From Thermatribacter sp048814795 (GTDB lineage: Bacteria > Atribacterota > Atribacteria > Atribacterales > Thermatribacteraceae), in contig CP184673.1 of assembly GCA_048814795.1 (NCBI GenBank), positions 806,001-870,000 on the forward strand: 64,000 nucleotides of DNA. Reading direction: 5' to 3'. Under the pieces are notes generated by a model that was not told where the DNA came from, did not search any database, and was given only the letters and a program-made list of their open reading frames with translations. The position numbers and the translations under genes are program-made. Below are positions 42,086 through 49,833 of the stretch, in pieces; the stretch's first letter is position 1; every line of letters begins with the position of its first letter.

Positions 42086-42838
42086 ATGCAAACCTTTGTA
42101 AAAGTCCCTCACGATACAGTGCTGCGCCTGGGAGAGGTGGCAAAAACAGAAAGGTGTCCCTCTCTTTTTCCCGTGTACTTAGCTCTGCTTTTTCACGCCG
42201 ACCGCAAAGGGAAATGCTTTCCCAGCTACCGGCGGATAAAAGAAGTATCCGGCATTCGCTCTGATGCTTCGGTGAGAAAAGCCATACTGCTTCTTGAAAA
42301 GTACGGGTTCATCAAAAAACAACCCAGACACGGCAGGCACGGAAACAACACCTACTACCTCCATACTTCAATCAATGAAGAAGCATTCACTGAAGAAACT
42401 TCTTCAATCAATGAAGAAGTCACTGCAACCAATGAAAAATGCTCTTCAATGAATGAAGAGCCAAACTTCAATGAATGCAGTTCTAAACTTCAATCATTGA
42501 AGAGTAAAACTTCAATTAATGAAGAAGAACTAGAATCATTTAACTATAACCATATAACTATCTCTCATTCAACTAAAGACACCGCAACCAGCGAGAGTGA
42601 AAAGAGAAACCAGTACCTTTCCTTTGAAGAACGAGAGAAATGGGAAAAGAAAATCAAGGAAACGGTCAGCGTTTTACTGGGTAGAGATATCGTTCCCTTA
42701 GAGCAGTACTTTCTGGAGAAAGCCCTCTTTTCCATTCCCGGGGCAAAGCTTCTCCAGTTTCTGGAGAATTTCTACCTGAAGCATCCCCAGACCTTTCGCA
42801 AACAGGGTCTGTTTATTCTGGAGGGTGCTGGCGCATGA
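42086..42838 (+). CDS. Replication initiator with winged helix and in-gene iterons (lambda O-like)
   Basis: A 250-residue protein. Residues ~10-95 form a HTH_36-type winged helix (PVYLALLFHADRKGKCFPSYRRIKEVSGIRSDASVRKAILLLEKYGFIKKQ). Residues ~95-150 are a low-complexity Ser/Asn/Glu linker (repeats of INEE) encoded by iterons. The C-terminal ~75 residues (ERNQY...VLLGRDIVPLEQYFLEKALFSIPGAKLLQFLENFYL) are probably the partner-binding domain. Start ATG 42086 follows AAGGAGAAAGGAG. The next gene, a DnaC-type loader, overlaps its stop by 4 nt. Together they mirror lambda O and P. Confidence 0.8.
   Translation: MQTFVKVPHDTVLRLGEVAKTERCPSLFPVYLALLFHADRKGKCFPSYRRIKEVSGIRSDASVRKAILLLEKYGFIKKQPRHGRHGNNTYYLHTSINEEAFTEETSSINEEVTATNEKCSSMNEEPNFNECSSKLQSLKSKTSINEEELESFNYNHITISHSTKDTATSESEKRNQYLSFEEREKWEKKIKETVSVLLGRDIVPLEQYFLEKALFSIPGAKLLQFLENFYLKHPQTFRKQGLFILEGAGA
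42366..42580 (+). other. Replication origin: six palindromic iterons and an AT-rich tract
   Basis: CTTCAATNAATGAAG-type palindromes begin at 42366, 42402, 42444, 42466, 42488 and 42510. The last four are spaced exactly 22 bp apart, about two helical turns, putting bound initiators on one DNA face. An AT-rich stretch (42528-42580) follows, as expected for a DNA-unwinding element. The whole origin lies inside the initiator coding sequence. Confidence 0.75.
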
Positions 42839-43584
42839 GTTCTCGCTCTTTCTCACCTCCCCTTTGTCTTTTCTGTGGCAAGCCTTTTCGGGAACAGAAA
42901 CTTCCCGAACATCTCCTGCAGCTTCCTGGAATAGGAGAGAAGTTGCGCTACGTTCCTCAGTGTGACTGCTACCGCAGAGAAAGGGAAGCCGAAGCAAAGA
43001 GACGCCGGGAAGAGGAAATACGCCAGTTGCGGGAAGAACGCCTTGCTAAGCTTTTCCGCAGCTCTCGCCTGGCTCCCCGCCTTGCGAAGAGAACCCTGGA
43101 CAGTTTCTGCCCCCGGGATGCAGAGCAGAGGGAGGCTCTGCGGGTTTTCAGCGACTATCTGCATTCTTTTGAGGAAACACGAAGTAAAGAAGTGAACGGC
43201 ATTTACCTTTTCGGACTTCCAGGGAGAGGCAAAACCCACCTTGCCGCAGGGCTTTTGAGAGAGCTTTTGCAAAAGGAAGTTTTTTGCATTTATGTAAAAT
43301 GTGCCGAGCTTCTTCCTTCCCTGCGCTCTCATTTTGAGGGTGGCAACAAGGAGAAAGTGGTGACCCCGCTGCTTGAGGCGGATTTTCTGGTGCTCGATGA
43401 TTTGGGTGCAGAGGAAAAACAGGGCTGGTTTCTCGATGACCTCTACCGCATTCTTGACCACCGCATGGAGTGGCTGCTTCCAACGGTGATAACCTCCAAC
43501 CTTTCCTTGCCTGAAGTTAAAGTGCGCTACGGTGTGCGGGTTGCTTCGCGCATTGAGCGCATGTGCAGGATTCTTGAAATTTGA
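42835..43584 (+). CDS. DnaC/IstB-like helicase loader
   Basis: A 249-residue AAA+ protein. An N-terminal Cys cluster (CLFC...CDCY) is followed by a basic coiled helix, then Walker A GLPGRGKTH (~residue 127) and Walker B FLVLDDLGAE. The C-terminal TSNLSLPEVKVRYGVRVASRIERMC contains the sensor/Arg region. It should load the host replicative helicase at the origin in the preceding gene. Confidence 0.9.
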   Translation: MSSRSFSPPLCLFCGKPFREQKLPEHLLQLPGIGEKLRYVPQCDCYRREREAEAKRRREEEIRQLREERLAKLFRSSRLAPRLAKRTLDSFCPRDAEQREALRVFSDYLHSFEETRSKEVNGIYLFGLPGRGKTHLAAGLLRELLQKEVFCIYVKCAELLPSLRSHFEGGNKEKVVTPLLEADFLVLDDLGAEEKQGWFLDDLYRILDHRMEWLLPTVITSNLSLPEVKVRYGVRVASRIERMCRILEI

Positions 43585-43600
43585 AAGGAGGAAAAAGAGA

Positions 43601-43927
43601 GTGGAAAAGCAGAGAGCAGAAAACCGGGTGAGCATGTCCTGCGTCCTGGCTGCTCGTGCCAGGGTGCTTGAGGAGCAGGGAGTTCAGGTGCGCTTGTTTC
43701 TTGAGGGAAAGAGCGGGCGGGGTCCGGTCTTTGTCCCGGCAGTCCTGCGAGGCAAGCTTGCAGAGAGGGTGAGAGAGAGCGCTTCCTCGTGGCAGGAAGG
43801 TGAGGAGTTTTTCGTGGAAGGGGAGCTTGACTGGGAAAGCTCCCGGCGTTCGGGAGAGTGGAGGTATCAGCTGATCCTTGCTGTCTCCCGCATTCAGAAA
43901 CTGGAGGCTTCGCAGTGCGCGTCTTAA
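43601..43927 (+). CDS. Small OB-fold-like protein (possible SSB)
   Basis: A 108-residue protein with alternating strands: NRVSMSCVLAARARVLEEQGVQVRLFLEG, then EEFFVEGELDWESSRRSGEWRYQLILAVSRIQKLE. The strand-turn pattern and the late VEGELDW...YQLILAVSRIQ are compatible with a single-stranded DNA-binding OB fold, and position among replication genes supports it. Identity to known SSBs is weak. GTG 43601 has AAGGAGG 10-14 nt upstream. Confidence 0.5.
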   Translation: MEKQRAENRVSMSCVLAARARVLEEQGVQVRLFLEGKSGRGPVFVPAVLRGKLAERVRESASSWQEGEEFFVEGELDWESSRRSGEWRYQLILAVSRIQKLEASQCAS

Positions 43928-44355
43928 GCATTGACCCCGGAATAATAAACTGTGGTTTTGCGGTCTTCGAAGGTGAAAAGCTCCTCTCTTCTGGCTGTAT
44001 CAGAACCACCCCCCCGGTGTATGCGCAGCTCTTCAGGGAATTATCTGCTCTGTGCAAAAAATACCTGCCTGACCTTGCGGTGGTTGAAGGAGCTTTTCAG
44101 CGCTCAAGGTATGCCAATCCCCACATCGAAGCCGTAGGCATCATCAAGGCGGTTCTTGAGCTTGAAGGCGTAAAGAGAACAACCTATGCTCCCTCTTCCT
44201 GGCGCAAGGTCTTGCTCGGAAAAGGCAGAGCAAACAAAAAGGAAACCATGCTTTTTTTAAGCCAGCAGGGCTACAGGATAAAGACCACGCACGAAGCCGA
44301 CGCTTTAGCGCTCGCGCTGACTTATCTCATTGAAAAAGGAGGAAAGGAACAATGA
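43915..44355 (+). CDS. RuvC-like Holliday-junction resolvase
   Basis: A 146-residue RNase H-fold nuclease. Acidic residues are in LSIDPGIINCGFAV (D), LAVVEGAFQ (E) and THEADALALAL (E/D). Shorter than cellular RuvC (~165-175), as is usual for phage versions. Start GTG 43915, 8 nt after GGAGG, overlaps the preceding stop by 13 nt. It would resolve replication or recombination intermediates of the element. Confidence 0.88.
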   Translation: MRVLSIDPGIINCGFAVFEGEKLLSSGCIRTTPPVYAQLFRELSALCKKYLPDLAVVEGAFQRSRYANPHIEAVGIIKAVLELEGVKRTTYAPSSWRKVLLGKGRANKKETMLFLSQQGYRIKTTHEADALALALTYLIEKGGKEQ

Positions 44356-44972
44356 TCATCGGCTTTTCTGGTAGTTCAGGTTCAGGCAAAAGCACCACCG
44401 TTCAGGACGTGGCTTTTTTACTGCAAGAGAAAGGAGCACGGGTCAGGGTGGTTGATGAGGTAACTCAGCGATTGTTTGATATGTATTCCCTGGTTTACAA
44501 GGTGAGAAGTTTACAGGAACTCAGGGAAAAAGAGGACTTATACCTTCTTTTTGAGCAGGACTGGCTCAACATTCATCTTGAGGAAATCAATCGCAGGCAG
44601 GAAAAGGGCTGTATCCTTCTTTGCGACCGCACCGCTTTTGACGTTCTGCCTTATCTACTCCTTCATTGCAGAAGGAGTGCAGACCCTCTGGTTTTTGACA
44701 AACTGATCGACAAGCTGCGCAGAATAAGCGAAGACCCACCCTATAACGTAATCTTCTATTTCCCAGCGCTTAAAACTGCTTTCGAAAACAAGCACCCCGT
44801 AAGAGCACCTGAGGATCTTCTGACCAGAGAAGCGCAGGGCTATCTCCTGAAAAGCTTCCTACCGCAGGAGCTGACCGTTCCCGTTGCAACCCAGGATAGA
44901 GTGGAGAGAGCGGGTTTTATCTCCTTTTGCATTGAGCGATGGATGAGAGAGCGCGCTGGGAAGAGCGCTTGA
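44352..44972 (+). CDS. P-loop kinase/ATPase (AAA_28 or nucleoside-kinase-like)
   Basis: A 206-residue protein with an N-terminal Walker A (GFSGSSGSGKSTTV). ILLCDRTAFDVLPYLLLH is the DR-type second motif of nucleoside/nicotinamide-riboside kinases, and there is a C-terminal lid region. Phages often carry such kinases to supply dNTPs or cofactors. Exact substrate not readable. Coupled to both neighbours by overlaps (4 and 34 nt). Confidence 0.8.
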   Translation: MIIGFSGSSGSGKSTTVQDVAFLLQEKGARVRVVDEVTQRLFDMYSLVYKVRSLQELREKEDLYLLFEQDWLNIHLEEINRRQEKGCILLCDRTAFDVLPYLLLHCRRSADPLVFDKLIDKLRRISEDPPYNVIFYFPALKTAFENKHPVRAPEDLLTREAQGYLLKSFLPQELTVPVATQDRVERAGFISFCIERWMRERAGKSA

Positions 44973-45280
44973 GGAAAGAGGGGTTATACCTCAGGCAGCA
45001 CCGCAGGGAAGTTCAGGCTTTCTCCTGGGTGCTTGATAAGGCGGTGTATCCGGAAGGAGACGGTGAGAACCGCAGGGAGAAAAGGGTTGAAATCCCGCTT
45101 GAGGTGCTTTCACCCATGCAACGGGAGGTGGTCTATTCTCTCTTTTACGATTTACGGAGCTTGTCGGAGACGGCAAGGCATCTGGGCATTACCAAAAGCA
45201 GCGTCAAGGTGCATAAAAGGAGAGCCCTCGAGAAGTTAAAAACAGCCCTGAAAGTGGCTGATGAAGCAAAAAGAGAGTAA
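44939..45280 (+). CDS. Sigma-70 region 4-like late-gene regulator
   Basis: A 113-residue protein whose C-terminal ~60 residues form a sigma region 4/LuxR-type helix-turn-helix (LSPMQREVVYSLFYDLRSLSETARHLGITKSSVKVHKRRALEKLKTAL). The N-terminal half is basic. Its place as last early gene matches ArpU/RinA-type activators that switch on phage late transcription. No late structural genes follow it here; the next gene faces the opposite way. Confidence 0.8.
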   Translation: MDERARWEERLRKEGLYLRQHRREVQAFSWVLDKAVYPEGDGENRREKRVEIPLEVLSPMQREVVYSLFYDLRSLSETARHLGITKSSVKVHKRRALEKLKTALKVADEAKRE

Positions 45281-45303
45281 GCAGGGTAGGCGAGCTGCCC
45301 TGC

Positions 45304-45951
45304 TTACTCTATGGTCAGGTACCAGTTGTTCTGAGCCGACCAGGCAGCAAGGAATTGAGAAATGGAGTACACATTGTTTTTCCCGTTCATCTTGCCGGGG
45401 TCGTTCACGTAGATGCTGGAGCCGTCTATTCCCACTACCACCATGGCGTGTTTGTTTCCTCCTGCCGGATTCATGTTTGAGTACACGGCAACCAGAACGG
45501 GTTTTCCTTCCCAGAGCAACTCCCGGAGCACTTCTAAATTGCCCATGCCTACCCTGGTGGGGACACCTTCGCTTTCCAGCCAGGCGCGAATCTGGAACAC
45601 GTTGGTGTAATCTCCGTTACCTCCGTTCAGGGCGATGCCAAACCTTTCATGGAGCCAGTGATCGGCTTCGATTATATCCTCCGGGGCTGGAGTGGTGCCG
45701 AAGTAATAGGCTTTGATCATGGCTGCTGAAGCCACGCCACAGTTTCGGGTATTGGACCAGTCGCCGGGTGGAACCTGAGGCAGGAAGGGAACATCAAGGA
45801 GAACCCGGGAAGAACTCTGTTCCAGAAATGCACCAGTAAACGAAGAAGAAAATCTTTCTGAGGGAACGTTAAACGTAGTAGAACAACCGGCTACGAGCAA
45901 AATAACCGCTAAGCTGGCTATCAGCAACGCCGTGGTTAACCGCCTTCTCAT
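45304..45951 (-). CDS. C39-like peptidase lipoprotein under riboswitch control
   Basis: A 215-residue lipoprotein (AVILLVAGCST) with a peptidase C39_2-type papain-like domain. The Cys is in RNCGVASAAMI, the His in NKHAMVVVGID and the Asp in VNDPG. It is probably a surface cysteine protease or peptidoglycan-associated amidase. Its long leader holds a c-di-GMP-I aptamer, and the ribosome site GGAGGTGA can pair with an upstream TCACCTC. It interrupts the island's rightward gene order, so it may be a host gene or a moron. Confidence 0.88.
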   Translation of the reverse strand: MRRRLTTALLIASLAVILLVAGCSTTFNVPSERFSSSFTGAFLEQSSSRVLLDVPFLPQVPPGDWSNTRNCGVASAAMIKAYYFGTTPAPEDIIEADHWLHERFGIALNGGNGDYTNVFQIRAWLESEGVPTRVGMGNLEVLRELLWEGKPVLVAVYSNMNPAGGNKHAMVVVGIDGSSIYVNDPGKMNGKNNVYSISQFLAAWSAQNNWYLTIE

Positions 45952-45957
45952 TTCCCT

Positions 45958-46106
45958 TCACCTCCATCCGGGTCACTCCCAGAGAGGTGAGGGCGCTCTG
46001 CCGGCTCAAAACAAAAAGGAGACTTGGCAACTCAGCCGCCTTAGCGCCTTCGCGCTTTAGGCCTGAAGCTTTGCGCCCTCCCCTTTCGGGAAGTTTGCCC
46101 TTTCAT
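45958..46106 (-). promoter_or_regulatory. c-di-GMP-I (GEMM) riboswitch with ribosome-site sequestration
   Basis: On the minus strand the class I landmarks occur in order within 46106-46020: GGGCAAAC, a CTTCCC-GAAA-GGGGAG stem with GNRA loop, GGGCGCAAAGC, then AGGCCTAA, a GCGC-GAAG-GCGC stem, CTAAGGCGGCTGAG and GTTGCC closing the aptamer. Downstream, CCTCACCTC (minus strand, 45990-45984) is complementary to the ribosome site GAGGTGA (45964-45958), so translation can be switched. Target is the C39 lipoprotein gene starting at 45951. Confidence 0.88.
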
Positions 46107-46330
46107 TCTCCTCAAAGTAGAGAATGTTCAATTTTCAAGGAGCTTACTTGGGAGACCTTGCCAGAAAACAGGCTCCCCTTTTCAGCCACTGCCACTATAT
46201 CATATCGGCAAAATGAAGAAAAACTTTAGGGGTAAAAGGAAATTTTTTAAAAATTTTTTATTCCCTGTCACCCACTTTGCATATCTCCTGGAAGCTTCCA
46301 GAATAAAAATCACTAAAAGGAGGTTTTGCA

Positions 46331-46561
46331 ATGGCCAATCCTGTTGTGGTTACCGAACTTTTAAATCGGGCAAGAATTCGTTTCAACGAGGGAACTGACC
46401 CCAATACTGGAAAACCTATCATTCGCAGCAAAAGCTATGGTGGAATTAAAACCGGTGTTCCTCACCAGGTAGTTTACGATTTCGTAGTAGCGCTTGCTGG
46501 TCTCTGTGCTAATCCGGTGGTTGACTATATTTTCGAAGAAGACAAATCACTTACCGAATAA
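46331..46561 (+). CDS. DUF1659-family small protein
   Basis: A 76-residue protein (MANPVVVTELLNRARIRFN...KSYGGIKTGVPHQVVYDFVVALAGL) typical of the DUF1659 family that precedes DUF2922 genes in Firmicutes. Function unknown. AAAAGGAGG lies 7-9 nt before ATG 46331. It opens a four-gene set ending in a lysis-like gene. Confidence 0.8.
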   Translation: MANPVVVTELLNRARIRFNEGTDPNTGKPIIRSKSYGGIKTGVPHQVVYDFVVALAGLCANPVVDYIFEEDKSLTE

Positions 46562-46578
46562 CAGGAGGTGAGCTTTAA

Positions 46579-46797
46579 ATGGCTAAAACCCTTTACATGC
46601 GCTTTCGCAATGCTGATGGTGGGCTTTTCACTATTTCTTTGCCCAACCCCAAAGACACACTCGCCGACGCAGAAGTGGACGCTTTGATGAACCAGATCAT
46701 AACCGACAACCTCTTTAGCACTTCTGGTGGAAACCTGGTGTCCAAAGAGGACGCATATGTCCAGGATGTTACGGTAACCCAGATCACCCTCACTTAA
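46579..46797 (+). CDS. DUF2922-family small protein
   Basis: A 72-residue protein (LYMRFRNADGGLFTISLPNPKDTLADAEVDALMNQIITDNLF) typical of DUF2922, the usual partner of DUF1659. Ribosome site AGGAGGTGA. Function unknown; a structural or regulatory pair is possible. Confidence 0.8.
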   Translation: MAKTLYMRFRNADGGLFTISLPNPKDTLADAEVDALMNQIITDNLFSTSGGNLVSKEDAYVQDVTVTQITLT

Positions 46798-46799
46798 TC

Positions 46800-47018
46800 G
46801 TGGCTAAGGCTAAAGCAAAAAAGGGAGAGGCTCTGGCCTCTCCCGATGTTTACGTGATTTTAAAAAGCATTGACAAGTTAGAGAGAAGGTTCACCCAGTA
46901 TGAAAAGAGGATCCTGTCCCTCGAGAAAGAGATTGCAGCGCTCAAGGTGTGGGGAAGCATTCTCTCTTTTCTCATTCCCTCCCTGCTTTTATCACTTCTT
47001 CTGCGAGGTCTGAAATGA
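46800..47018 (+). CDS. XhlA-like membrane-anchored coiled-coil protein
   Basis: A 72-residue protein: coiled coil (LKSIDKLERRFTQYEKRILSLEKEIAAL) and a C-terminal membrane segment (VWGSILSFLIPSLLLSLLL). This is the layout of XhlA/YvrJ-type proteins, which in PBSX-like phages assist the holin. Start GTG 46800 directly follows the preceding stop, and its stop overlaps the next ATG. Confidence 0.6.
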   Translation: MAKAKAKKGEALASPDVYVILKSIDKLERRFTQYEKRILSLEKEIAALKVWGSILSFLIPSLLLSLLLRGLK

Positions 47019-47509
47019 AGAGGATAAAGCACTTCAAGGCTTATGCTCAGCTTCTCAAAATCTTTGTCCAGGATATCCTGGAACTCATCAAAGAGGAAGA
47101 GACAGGGCTTAACTGGGAGGATGTCAACAAGCGCTTTTCCTACCCTCAAGAGATAGAAACCATCATAGATATTGCAAAAGAACACTTCCCCGAACTTCCC
47201 TCTTTTTATCCCGTTAATCCCTTTGCTTTACTTTTAGCCATTCGAGAAGCCGAGCGGGGCAGACCAGGCTTTGAGTTTGGCATTGTGAAAGCCAAGGATA
47301 CCGACCTGAAAACCCAGTGTGAATATGCTTGCAAAACCATTAAAAACAACTTCTCAAGGTTCAAAGCTCAGAAGAAAGAAGAGGATTTCATCGCTTACCT
47401 GGGGAAAAGGTATGCACCCATTGGCGCCGAGAACGACCCTGACAACCTAAACCGCAACTGGGTGCACAACGTCCGGTGGTTTTACGAGCGGTTCAATAAG
47501 CAAGAGTAA
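47015..47509 (+). CDS. Endolysin-like (glucosaminidase/lysozyme-fold) protein
   Basis: A 164-residue protein without a signal peptide. NPFALLLAIREAERGRPGFEFGI has the catalytic-Glu helix layout of lysozyme-like folds. FIAYLGKRYAPIGAENDPDNLNRNWVHNVRWFYERF is the conserved ending of glucosaminidase-type hydrolases. With the XhlA-like gene before it, a lysis cassette is the best reading. Start ATG 47015 (ATGA overlap). Confidence 0.6.
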   Translation: MKRIKHFKAYAQLLKIFVQDILELIKEEETGLNWEDVNKRFSYPQEIETIIDIAKEHFPELPSFYPVNPFALLLAIREAERGRPGFEFGIVKAKDTDLKTQCEYACKTIKNNFSRFKAQKKEEDFIAYLGKRYAPIGAENDPDNLNRNWVHNVRWFYERFNKQE

Positions 47510-47529
47510 CCCAATCCTGCGGGTTTTTT
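47508..47529 (+). terminator. Weak terminator after the lysis-like gene
   Basis: AACCC (47508-47512) and GGGTT (47521-47525) form a 5-bp stem with an 8-nt loop, followed by a T-run to 47529. It separates the island from the CRISPR array. Confidence 0.55.
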
Positions 47530-47550
47530 CGTGGTTGTGCGGGTTACGAG

Positions 47551-49455
47551 GTTTCAATCCCTTATAGGGAAGCTACAAACTTGGCCATAATACGAGCCTG
47601 TGGGTCTCCACAGGCTATGTTTCAATCCCTTATAGGCACGCTACAAACGAACTATGAATACTTTCTCCGTGAAAGTCTGAGTTATTTAGGTTTCAATCCC
47701 TTATAGGCACGCTACAAACCCAGCACCTCAAGACCAAGACCGAGACCAAGAACAAAGTTTCAATCCCTTATAGGCACGCTACAAACAAATAGGGGAAGAG
47801 GAACCATTCCTGAATTATACAGGTTTCAATCCCTTATAGGCACGCTACAAACTCTCATCAAACAAATGCAAAGCAACACACAAAAGTTGGTTTCAATCCC
47901 TTATAAGCACGCTACAAACAAGCCCGGCGCTACGTGATTTCAAGCACCTTCTCTGGTTTCAATCCCTTATAGGCACGCTACAAACCCCCGCTCGGGAGCT
48001 TTTTGAGCTACTCAAAACCATGTTTCAATCCCTTATAGGCACGCTACAAACACATTAGGGCGCATGCTGGGAAGTATTCAGGCTTTGTTTCAATCCCTTA
48101 TAGGCACGCTACAAACAAAGGTAGGAGAACCCGTATAGCCGCCAGCGTTAATAGTTTCAATCCCTTATAGGCACGCTACAAACAGGAGATAGAGCAGGAA
48201 GAGGAGGCAGAAATTGCAGTTTCAATCCCTTATAGGCACGCTACAAACGGTTATTCCAATGAAGCAGTAGCAGCGTTGTTAAACAGTTTCAATCCCTTAT
48301 AGGCACGCTACAAACGCAGAATATTTCCCTGTCAAGTCCCCCGACCAAATTTTTGTTTCAATCCCTTATAGGCACGCTACAAACGCGTGGGCGGTATTGT
48401 GGTTTTTGCATTGTTTTCCAGAGTTTCAATCCCTTATAGGCACGCTACAAACAGACCCGCATATTCAGTATAACAAAATGCTTACGATTTGGTTTCAATC
48501 CCTTATAGGCACGCTACAAACTTTCACGATGTCAATCCACGATATCTGCGCTTGCACATGTTTCAATCCCTTATAGGCACGCTACAAACGTGCGCACTGC
48601 TCTAAGGGAAATTCTGGCCAAAAAGCGTTTCAATCCCTTATAGGCACGCTACAAACTGGGACAAAGAAAGCTTCGATGCCTGGTTCAAGGAAAGTTTCAA
48701 TCCCTTATAGGCACGCTACAAACTTATGCTGTTTGCAGGAAGGTTGCCTAAGCTACCCTGTTTCAATCCCTTATAGGCACGCTACAAACTGAAGAATACC
48801 TGCAGAACATCGATGCAGTTATCTTGTTTCAATCCCTTATAGGCACGCTACAAACTCAAACGAGGTGGAACTTGCACAGCGAGTTATAGCGTTTCAATCC
48901 CTTATAGGCACGCTACAAACCTGCCATCCAGAGTGCCACCAGGCGGCTCTTTCAGGGTTTCAATCCCTTATAGGCACGCTACAAACACTATGTGCAGGAG
49001 CTTCAGAGGCTTTCGGAAGTCGAGTTTCAATCCCTTATAGGCACGCTACAAACAGAATAGGCTGCATAGTAACCATGGCTTCCAAACCCATGTTTCAATC
49101 CCTTATAGGCACGCTACAAACAAGGGGAGAATGGTAATGAGGCAGGATCAGCTCCTACGTTTCAATCCCTTATAGGCACGCTACAAACCACCCGTGTTTT
49201 TGCACCGCAGGAGCTTTATTCCTGGTTTCAATCCCTTATAGGCACGCTACAAACGCGATTTCCTTTGCTTCTTTCGCTCCCTTGTAATCGCGTTTCAATC
49301 CCTTATAGGCACGCTACAAACAAGCGCAAGGTAGACGATGCCGTCAGTTGCTTTTTCGGGTTTCAATCCCTTATAGGCACGCTACAAACGAAATTCTCGA
49401 GCAGCACTTGCACTTCGATATTGCTGTTTCAATCCCTTATAGGCACGCTACAAAC
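47551..49455 (-). CRISPR. CRISPR array, 29 repeats, 28 spacers, no cas genes nearby
   Basis: The 30-bp repeat starts GTTTCAATCCC and ends GCTACAAAC as printed; its reverse strand ends ATTGAAAC, the usual crRNA 5' tag, so transcription is leftward. Repeat starts include 47551, 47619, 47690, 47757, 47823, continuing at 65-71-bp steps to 49426. Spacers are 35-41 nt. The first printed repeat is degenerate (GGAAGC for GCACGC), as at a trailer end, and the repeat at 47890 has one change. The repeat type fits type I-B/III systems of thermophiles. No cas gene lies within 14 kb on the right or 47 kb on the left. Confidence 0.97.
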
Positions 49456-49833
49456 CCACCAAAACCCTTATAAACAAAGGCTTTTTAAAAAACAGTATTT
49501 ACTTGTCAAGGTACACTTCTAAAAACATTAAAACACTCAAAAACCCCGCTGTCAAGAAGAGTAGAATCCTTTTTCACCTTGCTGTCGATCCCCAGGGGTT
49601 TTCCCCTTACCGGACATCGACAGAAAAATCACCTCCTAACCACCCTCAAAACACCCTCTAACCCGCACCACAAGCCTAAAACAAACCCCAAATACTCTCT
49701 AATCCTCATCAGAACTCAATCAGAGACCAATTAAAACCCAAATCGAGAACGATTTTCTGTCGATGTACTCAAACACCCATAAAAAGCACCTTCCAGAAAG
49801 AAGAAAACCCCAGAAATCGTGAAATGAAGGAGA
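49456..49833 (-). promoter_or_regulatory. CRISPR leader region
   Basis: An A+T- and C-rich stretch without genes, on the side expected for the leader of the leftward array. It contains ACATCGACAGAAAA (from 49612) and its inverted copy TTTTCTGTCGATGT (from 49753), ~125 bp apart, plus TGTCGAT near 49583. These may be integration-host or Cas1-2 docking signals, or the remains of another element. Confidence 0.5.

Noticed and set aside
48865..49522. Open frames running through the CRISPR array.
   Set aside because: They follow the repeat periodicity (FQSLIGTLQT recurring) and are by-products of the repeat sequence, not genes.
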